32,085 bases of DNA from Bacteroidetes bacterium UBA4408 (GTDB lineage Bacteria; Bacteroidota; Bacteroidia; UBA4408). Every line of letters begins with the position of its first letter. Positions within the stretch are counted from its first letter, which is position 1. The position numbers and the translations under genes are program-made. The notes beneath the pieces were generated by a model, which did no database searches, had not been told where the DNA came from, and saw nothing but the letters and a program-made list of their open reading frames with translations. Positions 8,422 to 16,166 of the stretch are shown here, piece after piece. The stretch is from positions 1 to 32,085 of the forward strand of contig DGQS01000064.1 in the NCBI GenBank assembly GCA_002389785.1, given 5' to 3'.

Positions 8422-10638
8422 ATGAAAAGTACCTATATACAATTAACACAACTACTAATTTATACTATAAGCCCTCTTTTTTTAAAGGCTCAAGATGATT
8501 CATCTGACACTATTAAACAACTAAATGAGGTTGTAATTTCAGTAAATAAGGTGGAGGAAAGTAAAAGAAAAGTAGCACATCAAATTGAAGTGCTGGATGC
8601 AAAACAAATTAGCTCAGCACAGGCTCAAACTACTGCCGACCTTTTGCAAAGCACCGGTAAAATTTCGGTTCAAAAAAGTCAGCAAGGTGGTGGTAGTCCC
8701 GTTATTCGAGGTTTTGAAGCAAGCCGTGTTTTAATTGTTGTTGACGGAATTCGTATGAACAATATCATTTATCGTTCAGGCCATTTGCAAAATATAATTA
8801 CCCTTGACAATGCTATTTTAGATAGGGCAGAAGTACTTTTTGGTCCTGCAACAACAATTTATGGAAGCGATGCATTAGGTGGTGCCATTTGTTTTTTTAC
8901 AAAAAAGCCGATGCTTGCTGCTGCAGGTGAAAAAAACAATTTAAAAGTAAATGCCTTTTATAGATATGGAGATGTAAACAATGAAAGTACCGGACATGTT
9001 GATTTTAATATTGGCACCGGAAAAATTGCTTCCTTAACTTCATTTACATTTTCGCAGTTTGGTGATTTACGAAGCGGGGCAAATCAGAATCCATTTTATG
9101 ATAAAACTTACGGTGAACGATTTTATTATGTAAAACGATTTAACAATACAGATTCATTGGTTAAAAATACCAGTCGTTACAATCAAATTCAAAGTGGTTA
9201 TAGCCAATACGATATTCTTCAAAAGGTATTATTTCAACCATCCGAAAAATTGTCGCATCAATTAAATATTCAATATTCCAACTCAACTGATATTCCTCGC
9301 TACGACCGCCTTACAGATCCTTCAAATACAGGTTTGAGATTTAGCGAATGGTATTATGGTCCGCAAGAACGACTACTTACCGCATACGATTTTAATAAAA
9401 ATGACGAATCTTCATTTTTTCAAAGGATACATTTTGGATTAAATTATCAGGCTATTGAGGAGAGCCGAGTTAGTCGAAGATTTAATAGTATTTATCGCGA
9501 TAGTAGAATCGAGAATGTAGGTGTTGTGGGCGGTGCCTTTGATGTTCAACACAAAAGTCAAAAACATGTGGTGCGGTTAGGAATTGATTTTCAATACAAC
9601 GATTTGAAATCGACAGCGAATCGTAAAGATATTGTTGCCGATACTACAGCTAAGCTGGATACACGTTATCCGGATGGAAAAAATACCTTACTCACAAGCG
9701 GAGTTTACTTGTCACATACTTACCAAATTAACGAAAACCTTCTTTTAACCGATGGTATTCGAGTTGGGTTTTCATCTTTAAAGTCAACTTTTGTTGATAC
9801 TACATTTTTTCAATTTCCATTTAGCGATGCCAATCAGCAACAACCCCTTTACTCAGGAAGCTTAGGTTTAATAAATACTCCTAGTGATGATTTGAAACTT
9901 TCATTCTTATTTTCAACAGGATTCCGAACTCCCAATGTGGACGATTTAGCTAAAGTATTTGAAACAGTAAAGGGCACTGTGATTGTACCGAATAGTGATT
10001 TAAAACCTGAGAAAACGATCAACACTGAGATTGGAATTACTAAATGGTTTGAGTCAAAAGCAAGGTGGGAAAGCAGTATTTATTATACACAGTTTATTGA
10101 TGCAATTGTGAACGATAAATTTAGCTATCAAGGAAATGATTCAATTCTGTATCAAGGTGTTTTGAGTAAAGTTACAGCGAATCAAAATAAAGGCAAAGCA
10201 TATATTTATGGGTTTGCAACTACATTGAATAACCAATTCTCTGAACATTTCACGACTGATTTTTCTATGAACTATACTTACGGACGAGTGAAAACTGATA
10301 GTGCTGATGTACCGTTAGATCATATTCCTCCATTTATGGCGCATTTGGGATTAACATATTCATTGGAAAAATTTAGCGCCAAATTTTTTGTTAATTACAA
10401 TGGTTGGAAAAAGGCGAAAAATTACAGTACTTCCGGTGAAGATAATGCACAATACGCTCCTGCAGAAGGTATGCCTGCTTGGTTTACAGCTAATTTACGT
10501 GTTTCTTATAAAGTGCATAAGTACATCACAATTCAAAGCGGTATTGATAATATTTTTGATACACAATACCGTACTTTTTCTAGTGGAATAAATGCCCCTG
10601 GAAGGAATATTTTTGGTGTAATACGTTTTACTTTGTAA
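8422..10638 (+). CDS. TonB-dependent outer-membrane receptor
   Basis: This 738-residue protein imports a metal chelate or similar ligand across the outer membrane, powered by TonB/ExbBD. It starts with a signal peptide (MKSTYIQLTQLLIYTISPLF, cleaved near LKAQ/DD). The plug domain (about residues 35-155) contains LNEVVISVNKVEES, SPVIRGFEASRVLIVVDGIR and AEVLFGPATTIYGSDALGGA. The rest is a beta-barrel ending in the aromatic strand NIFGVIRFTL. There is no N-terminal carboxypeptidase-like domain of the SusC kind, so a siderophore, heme or metal receptor of the classical type is more likely than a glycan receptor. The plug resembles the hemoglobin/transferrin receptor group, but the ligand cannot be read from sequence. 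No B12 riboswitch was seen upstream. A strong hairpin begins 8 bases after the stop. Confidence 0.93.
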   Translation: MKSTYIQLTQLLIYTISPLFLKAQDDSSDTIKQLNEVVISVNKVEESKRKVAHQIEVLDAKQISSAQAQTTADLLQSTGKISVQKSQQGGGSPVIRGFEASRVLIVVDGIRMNNIIYRSGHLQNIITLDNAILDRAEVLFGPATTIYGSDALGGAICFFTKKPMLAAAGEKNNLKVNAFYRYGDVNNESTGHVDFNIGTGKIASLTSFTFSQFGDLRSGANQNPFYDKTYGERFYYVKRFNNTDSLVKNTSRYNQIQSGYSQYDILQKVLFQPSEKLSHQLNIQYSNSTDIPRYDRLTDPSNTGLRFSEWYYGPQERLLTAYDFNKNDESSFFQRIHFGLNYQAIEESRVSRRFNSIYRDSRIENVGVVGGAFDVQHKSQKHVVRLGIDFQYNDLKSTANRKDIVADTTAKLDTRYPDGKNTLLTSGVYLSHTYQINENLLLTDGIRVGFSSLKSTFVDTTFFQFPFSDANQQQPLYSGSLGLINTPSDDLKLSFLFSTGFRTPNVDDLAKVFETVKGTVIVPNSDLKPEKTINTEIGITKWFESKARWESSIYYTQFIDAIVNDKFSYQGNDSILYQGVLSKVTANQNKGKAYIYGFATTLNNQFSEHFTTDFSMNYTYGRVKTDSADVPLDHIPPFMAHLGLTYSLEKFSAKFFVNYNGWKKAKNYSTSGEDNAQYAPAEGMPAWFTANLRVSYKVHKYITIQSGIDNIFDTQYRTFSSGINAPGRNIFGVIRFTL

Positions 10639-10645
10639 GAATTTT

Positions 10646-10703
10646 AACTGAAAGAATCTCAAGAATACTGCTAATAATTGGTATTGTTGAGATTCTTTTA
10701 GTT
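10646..10703. terminator. long hairpin after the TonB receptor gene, probable terminator
   Basis: Two 23-base arms (10646-10668 and 10681-10703) pair around a 12-base loop, with one G-U pair and one G-G mismatch. The core is AAAGAATCTCAA against TTGAGATTCTTT. The A-run on the left arm and T-run on the right arm suit intrinsic termination in either direction. It lies 8 bases after the receptor stop codon. Confidence 0.75.
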
Positions 10704-10722
10704 GAATTAACTGGAGTGTTTA

Positions 10723-10742
10723 TTTCACCTTTTGAGGTGCAA
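10723..10742 (+). promoter_or_regulatory. inverted repeat over the -33 box of the luxR-type gene, candidate operator
   Basis: TTTCACCT and AGGTGCAA form an 8-base inverted repeat with one mismatch around the 4-base centre TTTG. That centre is exactly the -33 element of the downstream promoter, so a bound protein would block RNA polymerase. Autoregulation by the LuxR-type product is possible but unproven. Confidence 0.4.
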
Positions 10743-10760
10743 TTAATTGTGCTAAATTTG
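10731..10760 (+). promoter_or_regulatory. Bacteroidota promoter TTTG-N18-TAAATTTG for the luxR-type gene
   Basis: A -33 TTTG at 10731-10734 is followed after 18 bases by TAAATTTG at 10753-10760, matching the TTTG-N19-TAnnTTTG consensus almost exactly. Transcription should begin near 10766-10768, which favours the ATG at 10781 over a TTG at 10769 as translation start. Confidence 0.65.
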
Positions 10761-10780
10761 CAGCAAAATTGTACCCTTCA

Positions 10781-11455
10781 ATGAATTACAAAATACTGGT
10801 TGCCGACAGTAATTTTTTACTGCGAGAAGGCTTAAAAACCCTTGTTAGTAGTAATGATAGCTATGTATGCGACGAAGTAGAAAACGCTGATCTTTTAATT
10901 GAAAAAGTAGTTAAGAATCAGCCCGATGTGGTAATAATTAACTTTATTTCAAGTGGTTTTAGCTTATCGGATATTTCTAGAATTAAATTAGCTTATCCCG
11001 ATACAAAAATTTTGGCCATCACTGATCGGCCCAGTAAAACAGTCTTTTCTCAGGCAATTGCAAATGGTGTATTGAGTTTTTTAATGATTGATTGCGATAA
11101 GAATGAAATTACTGAAGCCATTGAAAGCACACTTCAAGGAGAGGCATTTTTTTGTGGAAAAATTTTGAATGAAATCAATGCTCCTGAAACCGATTTTATT
11201 GAAGATACAGCAATTCCGGCATTTTCATGCAACGGCGTGAAAATTTCGGCACGTGAATCTGAAATTATTTCTTTGGTTTCTGAAGGCATGACTAACAAAC
11301 AAATTGCGGAACAGTTATTTTTGAGCACGCATACTGTGATTACGCATCGTAAAAACATCATGAATAAATTGGGCCTGACGAACACAGCTTCCCTGGTCAT
11401 GTTTGCGATTCGTCAAAACATTATTCGCCCCAATAAATTTTTGTTTTCTAATTAA
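10781..11455 (+). CDS. LuxR/NarL-type response regulator with degenerate receiver domain
   Basis: This 224-residue protein has an N-terminal receiver-like domain (about 1-120) and a C-terminal LuxR-type helix-turn-helix (about 155-220), seen as SARESEIISLVSEGMTNKQI and LSTHTVITHRKNIMNKLGL. It should bind DNA as a regulator. In the receiver, the segment PDVVIINFISSG aligns with the usual PDVVLLDxxMPG, so the phospho-accepting aspartate is Asn (residue 54 from this start). The conserved lysine near the end of the domain is also missing, with SFLMIDCDKNE where GYLLKD is usual, although Asp9 of the acidic pocket remains. This points to a pseudo-receiver not controlled by ordinary phosphorylation. 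The ATG at 10781 is chosen over a TTG at 10769 because of the promoter just upstream. The gene ends 24 bases from the convergent SpoIIE-type phosphatase gene. Confidence 0.88.
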   Translation: MNYKILVADSNFLLREGLKTLVSSNDSYVCDEVENADLLIEKVVKNQPDVVIINFISSGFSLSDISRIKLAYPDTKILAITDRPSKTVFSQAIANGVLSFLMIDCDKNEITEAIESTLQGEAFFCGKILNEINAPETDFIEDTAIPAFSCNGVKISARESEIISLVSEGMTNKQIAEQLFLSTHTVITHRKNIMNKLGLTNTASLVMFAIRQNIIRPNKFLFSN

Positions 11456-11479
11456 GCTAGCTAATTTGTTCTTGCGGCT

Positions 11480-13651
11480 TTAAATTCGAACTCCAATTAC
11501 CAATATATCATCCACTTGCTCAGTGTCGCCCTTCCATTTTGCAATAAAATTACTTAGAAAAATTTCTTGTTTATCCATGCTTAAATGTTGTATCTCAAGC
11601 AAAAGTTGTTTAAATTTTTTGGTAGTTAACTTTTTATTAATGGTTCCAAAGGTGTCTGCATATCCGTCGGTAAATAGGTAAATCGTATCTCCTTTATTGA
11701 GTGAAATAGTATATGAAATAAACTCTTGACTGTCGCTGGTATGTCCGCCCAGAGCTGCTTTTGTAGGTTTGTATTCTTCCAATTCACTTGCATCTTTTCT
11801 ACAAATCCAAAGGGTGCGATTTGCTCCTCCAAACTCCAAAGTACAGGCTTCACCTTGTACAACTTTATCAACCGGAAACAAACGGCATAAAGCTATGTCC
11901 ATGCCATCGCGAATGGAAGTCCCTGCATCACTTTGACGCAACGAAGCTTTAATGCCTCGATTCATGTGACTAAGTATGGTAGAAACTTCCTCCATTCGAG
12001 TAACTGATTCATACAATTTTTCGGAACCAACCATGCTCATAAAAGCACCCGGAATGCCATGACCAGTGCAATCAACTGCTGCAATATAAACTCCATTTTC
12101 GGTTTTAAAGAAAAAATAAAAGTCACCACTAACAATATCCTTTGGTAAATACAATACAAAAGATTGTTGAAGGTTTTCTTTAATAAAAGATTTACGAGGT
12201 AACTTTGCCTGCTGTATTCTTAACGCATAATTGATGCTATCATTAATTTCTTTATTCTTTTTTTCAATTTCTATTTTTTGATTTTCAACTTCTTGTTTCT
12301 TGCTTTCAATTACTTGTTTTTGTTTACGGGTAAGATGTAACGAACGAGTTATAAAAATGATGAAACCAATTAATAAGGTTAATCCAATTAATACCGACCA
12401 AAGAATTATTTTTTGTTTTTTTCTTTCCTGCTCCAACAACTCATCCTTTTTCTTTTGTTCTAATTTAATTCCGGCTTCTCTGCGCTCGAATTCAAAATTC
12501 ATTTCCTTTCGTGTTAACTGATTCTCCGTTTCTTCGTTAAACAATGAATCTCGCAACTTTACAGCACTTTTGTAATTTGCCAATGCCATGTTGGTATTTC
12601 CTTGCTTTTCATATAGAATGCTGAGCGCGCGGTAAATGTCTTTTTGGAGTTTGGGAGCATTCAATTGCAACGAAATATTCATTGCTTCTTGTAAACGTTT
12701 TTCTGCTTCACTATAATTTGTTGAATAGGTATATAGTCGACCAAGTTTTGTTAGATTTATAAGCTGTAATTCAGCATTACCAATTTCCTTACTTAATTTA
12801 AGGGCTTCCGTACAATAATAAAAAGCCTGTTTATAATTAGCATTTTCCCTACTTGAACTTTCTGTCAATTCAGTATAAATACTAGCCAATTCACTGTAAT
12901 TCTCAAGCATGGCAATTTTGTTTGAATGTATGGCAGATTGTTGCAAGGCCTTTTGAAAATAATGTATTGCTTCCTGAGGCATATTCATTAAAAAATAAAT
13001 TCCACCAATCCGATTTAATAAACTTGCAACACGATCTTCCTTGTTTACTGCGTATGACTTTTGCAAGGATCTAAAATAATAATGCAAGGACTGTGGTAAA
13101 TTTTTCTCTTCCTGATAATGTAAACCTGTTTTTTCGAGATAATATATCAAGAGTATGTTATTTCCTGATGCTTCAGCCGATTTTATTCCATTCAACAAAA
13201 CAGTAATTGGTTTTTCAAATTTTTGACTGTTTAAATTAGATTTCGCTGTATTTTGAGATTTTTGTATCTCTTTATCTGGATTGGCTTTCAGCATTTGATC
13301 GAGCACTTTTACGGCACGTTCAAACAATTGCATCGATTGAACTGAATCTCCTTTTATTCCATATACTTTGCTGAGTATTTCGTAACAACGATGCTCTCCT
13401 AATGACCAATTTAGTTTTTCAGCAGTTTGCAGTGCTACGTTACAATAGTAAATCGAGGAATCCGTATTTTTTGAAACTAATTTATTTGCTAATAAAAGAG
13501 CTTCATTTATTTTAATAGTGTCGCCTAAATTTAGTTTGTTTGAATCGAATGATTCTTTTGATTGAGCAGTGGTGATTGAATTTGAAAATATTAATATTCC
13601 TACTAGTAAGATAAATTGCACAAGTAAATTTGACCTTAATAAATAGCTCAT
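11480..13651 (-). CDS. TPR sensor protein with cytoplasmic SpoIIE-type PP2C phosphatase domain
   Basis: This 723-residue membrane protein carries, in order, a signal peptide or first membrane segment (1-30), a periplasmic TPR region (about 45-375), a coiled-coil lead-in, one transmembrane helix (about 415-436), a second coiled coil (about 440-472) and a SpoIIE/RsbU-type PP2C phosphatase domain (about 475-723). Metal-binding acids are visible: Asp510 in DIVSGDFY, Asp527 in AVDCTGHGIPGAFMS, Asp665 in LFTDGYAD and Asp714/715 in EQVDDILVIG. Such proteins dephosphorylate anti-anti-sigma (STAS) proteins or related partners in response to an outside signal. No STAS or RsbW-like partner gene is in the window. 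The architecture of periplasmic TPRs, one helix and SpoIIE is common in Bacteroidota. The start is the ATG at 13651. Confidence 0.9.
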   Translation of the reverse strand: MSYLLRSNLLVQFILLVGILIFSNSITTAQSKESFDSNKLNLGDTIKINEALLLANKLVSKNTDSSIYYCNVALQTAEKLNWSLGEHRCYEILSKVYGIKGDSVQSMQLFERAVKVLDQMLKANPDKEIQKSQNTAKSNLNSQKFEKPITVLLNGIKSAEASGNNILLIYYLEKTGLHYQEEKNLPQSLHYYFRSLQKSYAVNKEDRVASLLNRIGGIYFLMNMPQEAIHYFQKALQQSAIHSNKIAMLENYSELASIYTELTESSSRENANYKQAFYYCTEALKLSKEIGNAELQLINLTKLGRLYTYSTNYSEAEKRLQEAMNISLQLNAPKLQKDIYRALSILYEKQGNTNMALANYKSAVKLRDSLFNEETENQLTRKEMNFEFERREAGIKLEQKKKDELLEQERKKQKIILWSVLIGLTLLIGFIIFITRSLHLTRKQKQVIESKKQEVENQKIEIEKKNKEINDSINYALRIQQAKLPRKSFIKENLQQSFVLYLPKDIVSGDFYFFFKTENGVYIAAVDCTGHGIPGAFMSMVGSEKLYESVTRMEEVSTILSHMNRGIKASLRQSDAGTSIRDGMDIALCRLFPVDKVVQGEACTLEFGGANRTLWICRKDASELEEYKPTKAALGGHTSDSQEFISYTISLNKGDTIYLFTDGYADTFGTINKKLTTKKFKQLLLEIQHLSMDKQEIFLSNFIAKWKGDTEQVDDILVIGVRI

Positions 13652-13919
13652 AGGCTCATAGCGGAAAAAAGTTAATAAAAATACCTTGCATTTTATTCAA
13701 CTTTAATGCAACTAATGTAAGTATTTTTTGAACCCAAGATGCTTGATGTAAGATTTAAAAATGTAACAGCACACCAATTTTAAAGCAGAATCAAATCGCT
13801 ATTGAACATATTTATTTTTAATCCATCACAACAGCAGGGGCTTTAACGCTTCGATTATAGACTATACCATCCATTTGAACTCACTTTTATTGGGTGATTC
13901 ATAAACTACCAAACACATT
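13652..13919. other. gene-free stretch between the phosphatase gene and htpG
   Basis: Both neighbours are transcribed away from this stretch, so it should carry both promoters. I found no open frame of note and no RNA gene here. No TAnnTTTG element is evident for the phosphatase gene. The candidate htpG control elements begin at 13920 and are listed separately. Confidence 0.5.
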
Positions 13920-13935
13920 GTCATAATGTCATAAA
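13920..13935 (+). repeat. 8-base tandem repeat upstream of htpG
   Basis: GTCATAAT is followed immediately by GTCATAAA, a near-perfect direct repeat that ends 8 bases before the sigma-54-like promoter. It could be a regulator site for heat-shock or stress control of htpG. The repeat is seen directly; its function is inferred. Confidence 0.35.
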
Positions 13936-13943
13936 AAATCAAG

Positions 13944-13958
13944 TGGCACAAGGATTGA
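13944..13958 (+). promoter_or_regulatory. sigma-54-like promoter TGGCAC-N5-TTGA for htpG
   Basis: TGGCAC at 13944-13949, five bases, then TTGA at 13955-13958 match the -24/-12 consensus TGGCAC-N5-TTGC except for the last base (A for C). Spacing between the -24 GG and the -12 G is correct. The predicted start near 13969 leaves a leader of about 37 bases before the htpG ATG. Confidence 0.45.
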
Positions 13959-14006
13959 AAAGGGAAAGACCTTCAAAATTTAATATCAAAATTTAAAACT
14001 ATACAA

Positions 14007-15830
14007 ATGGCTACACAAAGCGGTAAAATCAATGTTCAAACGGAAAATATATTTCCCATCATTAAAAAATTTCTCTACAGTGATCATGAAATATTTTTGC
14101 GCGAATTAGTTAGCAATGCAGTCGATGCCTGCCAAAAAATCAAAACGCTTTCAACAGTTGGAGAAGCGAAAGCCGATACCGATAAACTAAAAGTTGAAGT
14201 AATACTTGATAAAGAAGCAAAAACCCTCACCATTCGCGATAATGGTATAGGTATGACTGCTGAAGAAGTAGAGAAATACATTACCCAAATTGCTTTTTCA
14301 GGCGCTGAAGAATTTGTAAATAAATACAAAGATAAAACAGATGCAGCCAATTCTATTATTGGGCATTTTGGACTTGGATTTTATTCCTCCTTTATGGTTT
14401 CGAGCAAGGTTGAAATACTTACCAAATCGCATGTTAAAGGATCAACTCCCGTGCGTTGGGAATGCGACGGTAGTCCAGATTACACCTTAGTTGAGGATAC
14501 TAAGAAAACCAGAGGAACCGATATTATTTTACACATCGCTGATGATTCACTCGAATTTTTAGAAGAAGCGAGAATAAGTACCTTACTTACCAAATATTGT
14601 AAATTTTTACCGGTTGAAATTATTTTTAATAAAAAAGCAATAAACAATACCCAGCCTGCTTGGACTAAAAAACCGGTCGATTTAAAAGACGAAGATTATA
14701 CTGCTTTTTATAAGGAGTTGTATCCGTTTAGTGATGATCCATTATTTCATATTCACTTAAATGTGGACTATCCATTTAACCTTACCGGAATACTATTTTT
14801 TCCAAAATTAAAACGAAATTTTGAAGTTCAAAAAGACAAGATTCAATTGTATTGCAACCAGGTGTTTGTTACCGATTCGGTTGAAAATATTGTTCCCGAC
14901 TTTTTAACCTTATTACAAGGAGTAATTGATTCGCCGGATATTCCATTAAATGTAAGTCGCAGTTATTTGCAAAGTGATGCCAACGTAAAAAAGATCAGTG
15001 CTCACATTACTAAAAAAGTTGCTGATAAATTGGAAGAAATCTTTAAAAAAGATCGCAACGATTTTGAAAGCAAATGGAACGACATCAATTTGTTTATAAA
15101 ATATGGCATGCTTTCAGAAGAAAAATTTTATGAAAAAGCCGCTAAATTTTTCCTATTTAAAAATACCGAAAACAAGTATTTTACCATTGAGGAATATGCT
15201 CAACATATTAAATCTGCTCAAACCGACAAGGATGAAAAGATGGTGCATTTATACACTAATAATCCGGTTGAACAACACAGCTTTGTTGAAACTGCCAAAG
15301 AACGAGGTTACGATGTGTTGGTAATGGACGGACCTTTTGATAGCCATTTTGTGAATCATCTGGAAATGAAATTGCAAAATTGTTCATTCGTTCGTGTTGA
15401 TGCCGATACAATTGATAAATTGATTAAGAAGGAAGATGCAATGCCTTCGAAATTAACTGAAGATCAGCAAAATACTCTTAAACCAATAATTGAATCAGGT
15501 TTACCGGTTGGAAAATTTACCGTACAATTTGAAAGTTTAAGCGAAAAGGATCAACCCATGATAATTACTCAACCGGAGTTTATGCGACGTATGAAAGACA
15601 TGAGCGCAACCGGTGGTGGAGGCATGAATTTTATGGGTTCATTTCCAGAAACCTATAACATGATTGTAAATAGTAACCATCCTTTGATTTCGAAAATATT
15701 GGACGAAAAAGACGGTGAATTGCAAAAAAAGCTAAGCAAGCAAACCAGCGATTTAGCCTTATTATCGCAAGGAATGCTGAAAGGAGAGGAGTTAACTAAG
15801 TTTATTAAGCGAAGCTTGGAATTGATATAA
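14007..15830 (+). CDS. htpG: molecular chaperone HtpG (Hsp90)
   Basis: This 607-residue protein is the bacterial Hsp90, a cytosolic ATP-dependent chaperone for late folding. The N-terminal GHKL ATPase domain shows EIFLRELVSNAVDACQK (with Glu33 and Asn37), RDNGIGMTAEEVEKYI and IIGHFGLGFYSSFMVS. The middle domain and the C-terminal dimerisation part are complete, and the length fits the family. The usual SNASDA is SNAVDA here, a mild variant. The start ATG at 14007 gives the standard N-terminus MATQSGKINVQTENIF. It is a single-gene unit: a sigma-54-like promoter and a tandem repeat lie upstream, and a clear intrinsic terminator follows the stop. Confidence 0.97.
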   Translation: MATQSGKINVQTENIFPIIKKFLYSDHEIFLRELVSNAVDACQKIKTLSTVGEAKADTDKLKVEVILDKEAKTLTIRDNGIGMTAEEVEKYITQIAFSGAEEFVNKYKDKTDAANSIIGHFGLGFYSSFMVSSKVEILTKSHVKGSTPVRWECDGSPDYTLVEDTKKTRGTDIILHIADDSLEFLEEARISTLLTKYCKFLPVEIIFNKKAINNTQPAWTKKPVDLKDEDYTAFYKELYPFSDDPLFHIHLNVDYPFNLTGILFFPKLKRNFEVQKDKIQLYCNQVFVTDSVENIVPDFLTLLQGVIDSPDIPLNVSRSYLQSDANVKKISAHITKKVADKLEEIFKKDRNDFESKWNDINLFIKYGMLSEEKFYEKAAKFFLFKNTENKYFTIEEYAQHIKSAQTDKDEKMVHLYTNNPVEQHSFVETAKERGYDVLVMDGPFDSHFVNHLEMKLQNCSFVRVDADTIDKLIKKEDAMPSKLTEDQQNTLKPIIESGLPVGKFTVQFESLSEKDQPMIITQPEFMRRMKDMSATGGGGMNFMGSFPETYNMIVNSNHPLISKILDEKDGELQKKLSKQTSDLALLSQGMLKGEELTKFIKRSLELI

Positions 15831-15853
15831 TTTCTTCTTTTAAAAATTAAAAT

Positions 15854-15887
15854 GGAGGTCGTACTTTTATGTATACCTCCTTTTTTT
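15854..15887 (+). terminator. intrinsic terminator after htpG
   Basis: GGAGGT pairs with ACCTCC, the stem continues with GTAC against GTAT after a single bulged C, the loop is TTTTAT, and a run of seven T follows directly. It starts 23 bases after the htpG stop codon. Confidence 0.85.
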
Positions 15888-16102
15888 ATTAATGCTATCT
15901 GTTATAAAACCTTTGCCTTCCTCTGTCATACTAATCCTAAAACAATTTTATATTACAAGGCTTTACTAATGCCATGCACTTTTTATGATTAGTATTTTTT
16001 AATTTCCAGTAACCATAAAAAATAAAAGCACTTATGTAAATTTAGTACAAATTTCGATGAAATCTTGTTGGTTAACTTTCTGGCAGTAACTTTATACTTT
16101 GT
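15888..16102. other. gene-free stretch between htpG terminator and next gene
   Basis: No convincing open frame or RNA gene is seen. A weak promoter-like TATACTTTG (one base longer than TAnnTTTG) lies at 16093-16101 on the plus strand, with TTG triplets at 16065-16070 as poor -33 candidates. Confidence 0.35.
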
Positions 16103-16117
16103 GCAATTTTAAATTGC
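16103..16117. promoter_or_regulatory. perfect palindrome in the leader of the DUF4350-like gene
   Basis: GCAATTT-T-AAATTGC is a perfect 7-base inverted repeat with a one-base centre. The centre is too short for an RNA hairpin loop, so a protein-binding site is more plausible. It lies just after a weak -7 element and 50-64 bases before the likely start codons. Confidence 0.3.
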
Positions 16118-16166
16118 CAATACAATAAATAGTTTCTTGAATTTTTTAAACTACTATATGGGCACT

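Noticed and set aside
10769..10780. TTG as the start of the LuxR-type protein
   Set aside because: The promoter at 10731-10760 predicts transcription starting at about this position, so the ATG at 10781 is the better start.
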